NCBI GenBank assembly: GCA_021802685.1 | Contig: JAJZRM010000239.1 | Location: 1 to 5,053 of the forward strand | DNA: 5,053 nucleotides | From: Deltaproteobacteria bacterium | Lineage (GTDB): Bacteria; Desulfobacterota; Deferrimicrobia; Deferrimicrobiales; Deferrimicrobiaceae | Reading direction: 5' to 3' | Shown: piece after piece, positions 1-5,053 of the stretch | Numbering within the stretch: position 1 is the first letter of the stretch | Layout of the letters: each line of letters opens with the position of its first letter | Translations under genes and position numbers: made by a program | Notes under the pieces: model-generated | The model's input: only the letters and a program-made list of their open reading frames with translations | What the model was told of the DNA's origin: nothing | The model's database searches: none

Positions 1-423
1 GACGCCGAGGAGGAGTTCCTCGGGGAAAAACGGGGAAACCCCGTGCGGTTCGCCCGCGCGGTCGTCGAAGCGGGAGCGGACCTCGTGCTGGGACACGGAC
101 CGCACGTCCCCAGGGCGATCGAGATCCACCGGGGGAAATTGATCGCCTACAGCCTGGGGAACTTCGCCGTCTACAGCATGTTCAACATCAAGGGTCCCGG
201 CGGGTGGAGCTATGTGCTGCAGGTCGACCTTTCGGCGGAGACGGGGGAGGTCTTGTCCTTCCGGACCCCTTCCGTGGAGCTGCGGCACCCGGGCATCCCG
301 CAGGCCGATCCGGACGGGAAGGCCGAGGCGCTCCTGAGGGTGCTATCGGAGGAGTTCATCGCGGAGGAACCCGACGCCGATGCGCGCCGGGAAGCGTTGT
401 TCAACGCGTGGGCGGGGGGCTAG
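1..423 (+). CDS. CapA/PgsA-family metallophosphoesterase-like protein, C-terminal part (5' end outside window)
   Basis: The frame is open from base 1 to the TAG at 421-423, giving 140 visible residues. The N-terminus lies outside the window, so the GTG at 43 is probably an internal valine codon. The segment GHGPHV (visible residues 31-36) followed by GKLIAYSLGNF (45-55) is the signature of the C-terminal half of CapA/PgsA-type proteins. These have a calcineurin-like phosphoesterase fold, and the second His-containing motif belongs to the presumed metal site. In known members the family is tied to capsule or poly-gamma-glutamate synthesis and export, but many bacterial homologues have no established substrate. 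After the core comes a beta-rich stretch (about 69-95) and a charged helical tail (about 105-137). The gene converges on the NlpC/P60 gene with only 20 bp between the stop codons. Family assignment is confident; the specific role is not known. Confidence 0.88.
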   Translation, partial: DAEEEFLGEKRGNPVRFARAVVEAGADLVLGHGPHVPRAIEIHRGKLIAYSLGNFAVYSMFNIKGPGGWSYVLQVDLSAETGEVLSFRTPSVELRHPGIPQADPDGKAEALLRVLSEEFIAEEPDADARREALFNAWAGG

Positions 424-443
424 CCCCGGCGGGCAAGGCAAGT

Positions 444-980
444 TCAGTTCCGGACGTCGTTCTCCCCGAAGAGAAGGCGTTTGGCGCCGATGTACCGTTT
501 CTCGTAGTACGGAAGGTCCAGCGAGGAGATCTTCACCTCGCGGGACAGCGACGAGGCGTGGATGAACCGGTTGTCTCCCAGGTAGATCCCCACGTGGGAG
601 GGATACTTCGCGTACGTCCGGAAGAAGACCAGGTCCCCGATGGAAAGGTCTCCCTTCTCGACCCGCTCTCCGACCAGGAACTGCTCCCTCGCCGAGCGGG
701 GCAGTTCCATGTTCAGGAAGCCGTATACCTTGCGGACATACGCGGAGCAGTCGATCCCCCGCAAGGTCGCCCCTCCCCACAGGTACGGGATGGAGAGCAT
801 CTTCTTCGCCACCCGGATCATGCGGGCCTGCAGCGGCTCCACGGCGTTGTCCATCGCCGCCGGCGGCCGAGGCCGGGCGGCTTCCCGCAATTCCTCCTCG
901 GTGGGGCCGGAGAGGGCGGGACGGGGCGCCGCCAGCAGGCACAATGCCGCGACCAGAAGGACGAATCGGCGGGCTGTCAT
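444..980 (-). CDS. Secreted NlpC/P60-family cysteine peptidase (peptidoglycan endopeptidase-like)
   Basis: A 178-residue protein. I chose the ATG at 980 because an AGGA lies 9 nt upstream of it; an in-frame ATG at 998 would add only MVGLPH in front of an otherwise normal signal peptide. Residues 1-24 form a Sec signal peptide (MTARRF, hydrophobic LLVAALCLLAA, then PALS|G), with no convincing lipobox. A short charged, Pro-rich linker (about 26-45) precedes the NlpC/P60 domain (about 50-172). Catalytic residues are visible: Cys78 in GIDCSAYV, His129 in SHVGIYLGD, and a polar third position at His141 in FIHAS. WGG (68-70) and GDLVFF (115-120) are also typical. Family members cleave peptide stems of peptidoglycan, usually the D-Glu to diamino acid bond. 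There is no SH3 or LysM anchor, so this is a small single-domain enzyme of the Spr/NlpC size class. It is divergent from the binding-protein gene, and no functional link to that gene is evident. Confidence 0.93.
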   Translation of the reverse strand: MTARRFVLLVAALCLLAAPRPALSGPTEEELREAARPRPPAAMDNAVEPLQARMIRVAKKMLSIPYLWGGATLRGIDCSAYVRKVYGFLNMELPRSAREQFLVGERVEKGDLSIGDLVFFRTYAKYPSHVGIYLGDNRFIHASSLSREVKISSLDLPYYEKRYIGAKRLLFGENDVRN

Positions 981-1053
981 ATGAGGCAATCCTACCATGG
1001 GAACGCGCGGGATCCATCCATGGAATCCCCTGTTTCATGATAACGTTTCGGGC
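981..1053. promoter_or_regulatory. Divergent intergenic region with an imperfect inverted repeat
   Basis: This 73-bp gap separates the divergently transcribed NlpC/P60 and binding-protein genes, so it should hold promoters for both. I could not pick out a convincing sigma-70 or sigma-54 promoter by eye. The clearest structure is an inverted repeat at 1009-1029: GGGATCCAT, two bases, then ATGGAATCCC. That gives nine paired positions with one bulged A. It could be an operator half-site pair or part of a 5' leader hairpin, or chance. The stretch at 1034-1046 (TTCATGATAACGT) is the most AT-rich part and might contain a -10 element for the plus-strand operon, but no matching -35 was found. Confidence 0.35.
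990..993 (-). promoter_or_regulatory. Ribosome binding site of the NlpC/P60 gene
   Basis: Read on the minus strand, AGGA stands 9 nt before the ATG at 980 (TAGGATTGCCTCAT then ATG). It favours the start at 980. If translation began at the in-frame ATG at 998, this sequence would lie inside the coding region. Confidence 0.5.
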
Positions 1054-2250
1054 ATGAAGCGCAGAGGAGCCATCGCCGTCCCCGTACTCCTTTCGCTCAT
1101 CGTGTGCCTGCCCGCGCTCCTCGCCGCTTATCCTCCCGCCGCCCGCGCCGCGGATGTCCTCAAGATCGGCGTTCTCGCGCCCCTCTCGGGGCCGTTCGCC
1201 GCCGGGGGTTCGTCCTTCGTCCAGGCGGCCACCCTGGCCGTCGAGCAGGCCAACGCCGAAGGGGGAGCGTTGGGACGCAGGATCGAGATCGCGGTCTCGG
1301 ACACCGAGGGACGGGTGGACGTCGCCCGGTCGGAAACGTTGCGGCTGATCTCCCGCGAGAAGGTGAACGCCCTGGTGGGCGCCTACCTCTCGGAGGAAAC
1401 CATGGGGGTCATGGAAACGGCAAGCGCCCGGAAGACCGTGCTCCTGGTGCCCATCGCCGCGACGGCGGAGATCACCGACCGCATCCGCAAGGAGCGGGGG
1501 AGGTACCGGTACGTCTTCCGCGTCGGATACTCCATCCCGCAATGGGCGGAAACCCTGGCGGCCTTTCTCAAGGACCGGGAGGTCCGCCGGTTCGCCTTCG
1601 TCGGCACGGGGATCCGCTGGAACCGTGAGCTGGGGAACGTCCTGGAGAAGATCGCCGCCCGGGACGGGATCGCCGTTTCGTATGCGGGGTATTACAGCCC
1701 GGGCAACCCGGCGTTCGACCCGGTGGCCGTCGCCGCCGCCGCAAGCGCCCCCGACATCGTCGTTCTCGGAGACCCGGGGAAAAACTCCTTGTCCTTCCTG
1801 AAACGGTTCCGCGAGCTGTCGCCCGGCGTGCCGGTGCTGTCCGTCGGGGGAGCGTTGGGCGATGCCCGGCTGGCGCCGTCCCTCCCCCTTTCCGGCCCGC
1901 TCTTTGTCCAGGCGGCCGCATGGAAGGGGTCGTCCCCGCCGGCCACGGCCTACGTCGAACGGTTCGAGAAGCGGTTCGGATCCGCCCCCGTGGGGTACAG
2001 CGACACCCTCCCGTTCGACGCCGTGACCGTACTGGTCGCGGCCTGGCGCCAAGCGGGGAGCGCGGACGCCGACGGGGTCGTCGCCGCCCTGGAGAAGGGG
2101 GCGTTCCCGGGCGCGGCCGGCACCTACCGTTTCGACGACTCCCACCAGGCGATCTGGGGCGCCGGGACCGGGACGCTGCGCGGGACGGTGATCCGCTGGG
2201 AGCGGGACGGCGGCCGGATCGTCTTCCCGGCGAACGGAAGCCCCCCGTGA
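1054..2250 (+). CDS. Branched-chain amino acid ABC transporter substrate-binding protein (LivJ/LivK type, Peripla_BP_6)
   Basis: A 398-residue periplasmic binding protein. The ATG at 1054 gives a textbook signal peptide (MKRRG, hydrophobic core at 7-25, cleavage likely after ARA near residue 32). The frame is open further upstream, to an ATG at 997, but that would place 19 non-signal-like residues in front. No clear Shine-Dalgarno precedes 1054, so initiation may be weak. The mature protein opens with KIGVLAPLSGPFAAGG (37-52), then LAVEQANAEGGALGRRIEI (61-79) and VNALVGAYLS (104-113), the hallmark order of the type I two-lobe fold that binds amino acids or related small ligands. A second-lobe strand at 179-186 and YSDTLPFDAVTVL (315-327) fit the same family. 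The ligand cannot be read from sequence; family members bind Leu/Ile/Val, other amino acids, amides, urea or aromatic acids. It is translationally coupled to the LivH gene. LivM, LivG and LivF are absent from the window. Confidence 0.92.
   Translation: MKRRGAIAVPVLLSLIVCLPALLAAYPPAARAADVLKIGVLAPLSGPFAAGGSSFVQAATLAVEQANAEGGALGRRIEIAVSDTEGRVDVARSETLRLISREKVNALVGAYLSEETMGVMETASARKTVLLVPIAATAEITDRIRKERGRYRYVFRVGYSIPQWAETLAAFLKDREVRRFAFVGTGIRWNRELGNVLEKIAARDGIAVSYAGYYSPGNPAFDPVAVAAAASAPDIVVLGDPGKNSLSFLKRFRELSPGVPVLSVGGALGDARLAPSLPLSGPLFVQAAAWKGSSPPATAYVERFEKRFGSAPVGYSDTLPFDAVTVLVAAWRQAGSADADGVVAALEKGAFPGAAGTYRFDDSHQAIWGAGTGTLRGTVIRWERDGGRIVFPANGSPP
2236..2240 (+). promoter_or_regulatory. Ribosome binding site fixing the GTG start of the LivH gene
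   Basis: GGAAG lies six bases (all C) before the GTG at 2247, inside the last codons of the binding-protein gene. It supports the GTG start and the GTGA stop/start overlap at 2247-2250, an arrangement typical of translational coupling. Confidence 0.6.
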
Positions 2251-3113
2251 CGGCCCTCCCCCAGCTGATCCTCGACGGGATCCTCACCGGGGCCACCTAC
2301 GCCCTGATGGCCGCCGGACTGTCGCTGATCCTCGGGGTGGTCAAGGTCGTCAATCTCTCCCACGGGGCCTTCTTCACCCTGGGGGCGTATGTCGCGTTCG
2401 CCATTTCCTCCCAGGGGACGGAGTACCATCCCGTCGCGGCCGTCCTCCTCGCGGCGGGGATCGCCTTCGCCTTCGGCGTGTTCCTGGGGAAGAGCTTCAT
2501 CAACCCGATCCACACCAACTATTTTTCCGTCACCGTCGGCACCCTTGCCTTTTCCCTCCTGTTCGAGCAGGGCGCCCAGTTCCTGTGGGGCCCCCACCCG
2601 CAGATCATCGCCGTCGGCAGGTCCTTCGAGGGCCCTTTCGGGACCACGGTGCGGTACTGGGGCGCCGCTTCCCTGTTCGCCTGCGCCGCCTTGTTCGCCG
2701 GGCTCCGGGTCCTGCTCTCCTCCCGGTGGGGGTTGCCGCTCCAACTGATTTCGGAGGACGAGGAGATCGCGGAATCGGTCGGGATCGACGTGGAAAAGGT
2801 CCGCTACCTGACGTTCGGCGCCGCGTCGGCGGTCGCCGCCGTCGCGGGAGCGCTCCTTGCGCCCTCCGCCGCGATCGTTCCCACCATGGGGCGGAGTCCG
2901 CTGGTCCTCTCCCTGATCGTCGTCATCGTCTCGGGGATGGAGCGCCTGTGGGCGGGATTCCTCCTCGCCGTGGGGCTCGGACTCCTGTCGAACCTGGGCG
3001 CGTTCTACCTCGCGCCCGAGTGGTCGTACATCCTGCTGCTGGCCACCGTCTGCGCGATCCTGGCGATGCGTCCCGCCGGGCTCGCGGGGGTCACGATCTC
3101 CCGCGACGCCTGA
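2247..3113 (+). CDS. livH: LivH-type branched-chain amino acid ABC transporter permease
   Basis: A 288-residue, very hydrophobic inner-membrane protein starting at GTG 2247, which overlaps the binding-protein stop by 4 bp. A longer open frame to 1920 exists but is only a shadow of the upstream gene. About eight membrane segments can be drawn (roughly 7-30, 38-55, 61-81, 95-113, 136-156, 186-209, 219-248, 253-279). Family marks: GATYALMAAGLSLI (15-28), VVNLSHGAFFTLGAYVAF (34-51), equivalent to the LivH N-terminal signature, and the C-terminal MRPAGLAG (274-281). The cytoplasmic coupling loop is near 158-185, with SVGIDVEKV matching the usual GI-x-V ending, but it is unusually acidic (SEDEEIAE). 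The usual Gly-rich GG-x-GS-type motif after the sixth segment appears instead as SGMERLWAGF (229-238). Length is slightly under E. coli LivH. It would pair with a LivM-type permease to form the translocation channel. No partner follows here: the next gene is convergent. Family assignment is secure; substrate is unknown. Confidence 0.92.
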   Translation: MTALPQLILDGILTGATYALMAAGLSLILGVVKVVNLSHGAFFTLGAYVAFAISSQGTEYHPVAAVLLAAGIAFAFGVFLGKSFINPIHTNYFSVTVGTLAFSLLFEQGAQFLWGPHPQIIAVGRSFEGPFGTTVRYWGAASLFACAALFAGLRVLLSSRWGLPLQLISEDEEIAESVGIDVEKVRYLTFGAASAVAAVAGALLAPSAAIVPTMGRSPLVLSLIVVIVSGMERLWAGFLLAVGLGLLSNLGAFYLAPEWSYILLLATVCAILAMRPAGLAGVTISRDA

Positions 3114-3122
3114 GGGATTCGG

Positions 3123-3145
3123 TTCATAATTACGGTGACGCACCG
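3123..3145 (-). terminator. Possible weak terminator downstream of the CBS-ACT gene
   Basis: In the 51-bp convergent spacer, the minus strand reads CGGTG-CGT-CACCG (3145-3133), a five-bp GC stem, immediately followed by the AT-rich TAATTATGAA (3132-3123). This is one of the very few AT-rich patches in the window. It resembles a minimal intrinsic terminator for the minus-strand operon, but the stem is short and there is no true T-run. A competing stem (GACGC at 3137-3141 with GCGTC at 3149-3153) uses some of the same bases. Nothing comparable is seen for the plus-strand LivH transcript. Confidence 0.3.
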
Positions 3146-3164
3146 AGAGCGTCGATGCGCCGCG

Positions 3165-3800
3165 TCATTCGAGGAATTCGGCGACCCCGGGCACCAGGAA
3201 GCCCGCCGCCCGGAGACGGTCCTTGACGGCCGCAACATCGATCGTCGGGACCCGGACGAACGCGACGTAGTTCTCCCCGCGAGGGGAGAGAACGAGGCTG
3301 CGGATCGCCAGTTTCATTTCGCCGAGTTGACGGATCAGTCCAAGAACGGATGCCGTGTCCTGGGGAAGGACGACCTCGACGCGGACTCCGACCTCCCCGA
3401 TGTTCAGCGTGGCGAGGAACGCGGCGATGACGTCCGCCTTCGCGATGATCCCCACGAGCTTCCGGTTCTCCACCACGGGAATCGCCTCGAACCGCTTCTG
3501 GTGCAGGATCAGCGCGGCATCCTCGATCGTGTCCACGGGGGAGAGAGTGACGACGTCCCGCGTCATTACCTCCCCCACCTTGCGGTGTTCCAACGCGGCC
3601 GATCCGGGCGCCGCCTGCGGCGTCTCCTCCAGGCGGGCGTTCCGGATATCGGTGTCCGTCACGATCCCGACGAGGTTTCCCCCGGCCAGCACCGGCAGGT
3701 GGTGGATCCTGTGCTCCTTCAAGAGGGCGCCGGCCCGATGGAGCGTGTCCTCCGGCGAAACCGTGACCACCTCGGACTTCATCCGTTTTCCGACGAACAT
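3165..3800 (-). CDS. acuB: CBS-CBS-ACT domain protein (AcuB-like)
   Basis: A 211-residue cytosolic protein. The ATG at 3800 was chosen because AAGGGGG lies 8 nt upstream and the CBS domain starts right away (MFVGKRM); the open frame extends to 3929, but those codons lie over the end of the deacetylase gene. CBS1 spans about 1-56 (HHLPVL at 33-38, LVGIVTDTDI at 43-52). CBS2 spans about 75-127 (AIPVVENRKLVGIIAKAD, 106-123). An ACT-like domain covers about 137-211 (VEVVLPQDTASVLGLIRQLG, 141-160). CBS pairs bind adenine nucleotides and ACT domains bind small ligands, often amino acids, so the protein is probably a sensor or regulator rather than an enzyme. Architecture and length match AcuB of the Bacillus acetoin-utilisation locus (about 214 residues). 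In CBS2 the usual Thr/Ser-x-x-Asp ribose/phosphate-contact motif reads AKAD, keeping only the Asp. The gene lies 5 bp downstream of the deacetylase gene, so they are surely co-transcribed. The true role of AcuB-type proteins is poorly defined. Confidence 0.9.
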   Translation of the reverse strand: MFVGKRMKSEVVTVSPEDTLHRAGALLKEHRIHHLPVLAGGNLVGIVTDTDIRNARLEETPQAAPGSAALEHRKVGEVMTRDVVTLSPVDTIEDAALILHQKRFEAIPVVENRKLVGIIAKADVIAAFLATLNIGEVGVRVEVVLPQDTASVLGLIRQLGEMKLAIRSLVLSPRGENYVAFVRVPTIDVAAVKDRLRAAGFLVPGVAEFLE

Positions 3801-3805
3801 TCCCT

Positions 3806-5053
3806 TTACCCCCTTCCCTGGAGAGTCCGGAGGTGCGCCACCACGGAGGAAGACAGGGAAGAGACGTCGTACCCCCCCTCCAGCACGGACACGATCCGGC
3901 CCTGGCAAAGTTTTTCCGCAAGGTCGCACACCTTGCGGGTCATGTGGATGTAGGAAGCCTCGGTCAGTTCGAGGCCGGCGATGCCATCCGCGCGGTGGGC
4001 GTCGAAACCCGCCGAGATCAGGATCAGGCCGGGGCGAAACCTCTCGAGGGCCGGGACGACCTCCCCGTCGAACGCCTCCACCAGCTCCCGGTCCCCCGCG
4101 CGGGGGGGAAGCGGAAGGTTCAGGGTGTACCCGGCCCCCCTCCCTTTCCCCGTTTCCATCTTACGCCCGGTGCCGGGAAAGCAGAAGGAAGGGTGTTCGT
4201 GGAGGCTGCAGTAGAACACCGACGGGTCGTCCTCGAAGATCTCCTGGGTGCCGTTGCCGTGATGCGCGTCCCAGTCCAGGATGAAAATCCGCTCCACCCC
4301 GTAGACCGACCTCGCGTAGGCGGCGCCCACGGCGACGTTGTTGATGAAGCAGAACCCCATGGCGGAGCTCTTCCCCGCGTGGTGCCCCGGCGGCCGGACG
4401 GCGCAGAAGGCGTTTTCGACCCGCCGGTTCATCACCGCGTCGATCCCCGCCATCGCCCCGCCCGCCGCCAGGAGCGCGGCGTGGAACGATCGGCCGGAGA
4501 TGGAGCAGTCCCTGGTGGAAAAGGACCTGAAACCCTCCTCCACACGGGTCCGGAACGCATCGACGTACATGGGGGAATGGACCATGTGGATGTACGCCAT
4601 CTCGGGGAGATACGGCTCGAGGAACACGAGGCTCTGGTGCAGGCCTTCCCGGTAGATCCCCTTCATCAGCGCGGTCAGGCGCCTGCCGTTTTCCTTGTGC
4701 CCGGGGCGCACCTCGTGGAGAAGGTACTCCTCGGAATGGACGAACCCCGTCCTTCGCGGAGTGTCCGTGGAAATGACCTTTTGCCCGTCCCACGGCGGCC
4801 CGCACAGGAGGAACGCCTTGCCGAGCGGGAGAAGGACCTCTTCCGCGTGATCCGCGTCCCTGGCCGGCGAGTAGTACCCGTCTTCGCTGCGGTAGGCGGG
4901 CACCTTCAGGTCCCGGCGGAACAGCGCGATGTCGTAGGCGTGGTTCAGCCGGTTGATCTCCGTCTCGGCGACGGGGAGCCGGCGCAACCGGACCAGCGCG
5001 CGAAGCCCCTCCTTCATCCACGCGATATCCGCCTTCGAGGAGCAGTCGAACCC
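3806..5053 (-). CDS. Histone deacetylase family protein (AcuC/HDAC superfamily, class II-like motifs) with N-terminal extension; 5' end at or beyond the window edge
   Basis: Zinc-dependent deacetylase of the arginase/HDAC fold; relatives remove acetyl groups from lysines or small amines. Numbering from the ATG at 5017 (403 residues): catalytic His pair H212/H213 in RPPGHHAG, zinc ligands D250 and H252 in DWDAHHGNGTQ, third zinc ligand D339 in SAGFDAH, and the transition-state Tyr383 in EGGYD. All are intact, so the enzyme should be active. The DWD-x-HHGNGTQ form with FEDDPSVFY resembles class II HDACs and bacterial HDAH/APAH enzymes more than class I-like AcuC. The HDAC domain begins near residue 90 (TGFVHSEEYLLHE). 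The preceding ~88 residues are not part of the usual fold and were not recognised. The frame also stays open for 12 more GC3-rich codons to the edge, so 5017 may be an internal Met; a weak AAGGCGG lies 11 nt before it. No signal peptide or membrane segment is visible. It is the first visible gene of an operon with the CBS-ACT gene. Confidence 0.9.
   Translation of the reverse strand, partial: GFDCSSKADIAWMKEGLRALVRLRRLPVAETEINRLNHAYDIALFRRDLKVPAYRSEDGYYSPARDADHAEEVLLPLGKAFLLCGPPWDGQKVISTDTPRRTGFVHSEEYLLHEVRPGHKENGRRLTALMKGIYREGLHQSLVFLEPYLPEMAYIHMVHSPMYVDAFRTRVEEGFRSFSTRDCSISGRSFHAALLAAGGAMAGIDAVMNRRVENAFCAVRPPGHHAGKSSAMGFCFINNVAVGAAYARSVYGVERIFILDWDAHHGNGTQEIFEDDPSVFYCSLHEHPSFCFPGTGRKMETGKGRGAGYTLNLPLPPRAGDRELVEAFDGEVVPALERFRPGLILISAGFDAHRADGIAGLELTEASYIHMTRKVCDLAEKLCQGRIVSVLEGGYDVSSLSSSVVAHLRTLQGRG
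3809..3815 (-). promoter_or_regulatory. Ribosome binding site of the CBS-ACT gene, embedded in the deacetylase 3' end
   Basis: On the minus strand, AAGGGGG (3815-3809) sits directly before the deacetylase TAA (3808-3806) and 8 nt before the CBS-ACT ATG at 3800. Ribosomes finishing the upstream gene would pass over it, which suggests coupled translation, and it decides the start of the downstream gene. Confidence 0.6.

Noticed and set aside
416..427. Perfect 12-bp palindrome GGGGCTAGCCCC over the capA stop codon
   Set aside because: It has no loop-forming spacer and no T-run on either strand, so it does not support a terminator call. In this GC-rich sequence it may be chance.
204..1040. A 278-residue plus-strand open frame
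   Set aside because: It overlaps capA out of frame and lies antisense to the well-supported NlpC/P60 gene.
1032..1053. Possible sigma-70 -10 element (GATAAC) before the binding-protein gene
   Set aside because: No -35-like hexamer lies at a suitable distance, so I did not call a promoter.
343..2145. A 600-residue open frame on the minus strand
   Set aside because: It runs antisense across the NlpC/P60 gene's neighbours and most of the binding-protein gene. Its product is low-complexity Gly/Arg/Pro-rich with no recognisable domain, as expected for a shadow frame in high-GC coding DNA.
1568..2296. A 242-residue Arg/Pro/Ser-rich minus-strand open frame
   Set aside because: It is antisense to the binding-protein gene and has the composition of a GC-driven shadow frame, with no domain.
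2124..3143. A 339-residue minus-strand open frame opposite LivH
   Set aside because: It is highly charged low-complexity sequence antisense to a clear membrane protein gene, with no motif.
3130..3921. A second minus-strand frame over the CBS-ACT gene
   Set aside because: It is a +1-type shadow of the CBS-ACT gene, Gly/Arg-rich and without domains.

Overview
The window is a compact, high-GC bacterial chromosome segment (roughly two-thirds G+C by eye, nearly all third codon positions G or C). It holds six genes and very little intergenic DNA. The gene families, in particular the pairing of a histone-deacetylase-family enzyme with a CBS-CBS-ACT protein beside an ABC amino-acid transporter, would fit a deltaproteobacterial or Desulfuromonadota-type organism. 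That placement is an impression from protein style, not a demonstrated assignment. I saw no RNA genes, IS elements, CRISPR arrays or phage genes.

Layout, left to right. (1) 1-423, plus strand: the C-terminal part of a CapA/PgsA-type metallophosphoesterase-like protein, cut by the window edge. (2) 444-980, minus strand: a complete secreted NlpC/P60 cysteine peptidase (cell-wall hydrolase), convergent with capA. (3) 981-1053: a 73-bp divergent intergenic region with an imperfect inverted repeat. (4) 1054-2250, plus strand: a branched-chain-amino-acid-type (LivJ/LivK) periplasmic binding protein. It overlaps by 4 bp (GTGA) with (5) 2247-3113, plus strand: a LivH-type inner-membrane permease. (6) 3114-3164: a short convergent spacer with an AT-rich patch and a weak hairpin. 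(7) 3165-3800, minus strand: a protein with two CBS domains and an ACT domain (AcuB architecture). It lies 5 bp downstream of (8) 3806-5053, minus strand: a histone-deacetylase-family deacetylase with an unusual N-terminal extension that runs off the right edge.

Functional reading. The left genes concern the cell envelope. The middle pair is a partial Liv/HAAT importer: the binding protein and one permease are present, but the second permease (LivM) and both ATPases (LivG, LivF) are not in the window, because the operon ends against an oppositely oriented gene. The right pair looks like a small operon that couples a zinc-dependent deacetylase to a nucleotide/ligand-sensing regulator, reminiscent of acuB and acuC in Bacillus. 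However, the deacetylase carries class II-like motifs and extra N-terminal sequence. I found no clearly new system. The points most worth checking are the deacetylase N-terminal extension and the two-gene Liv fragment.
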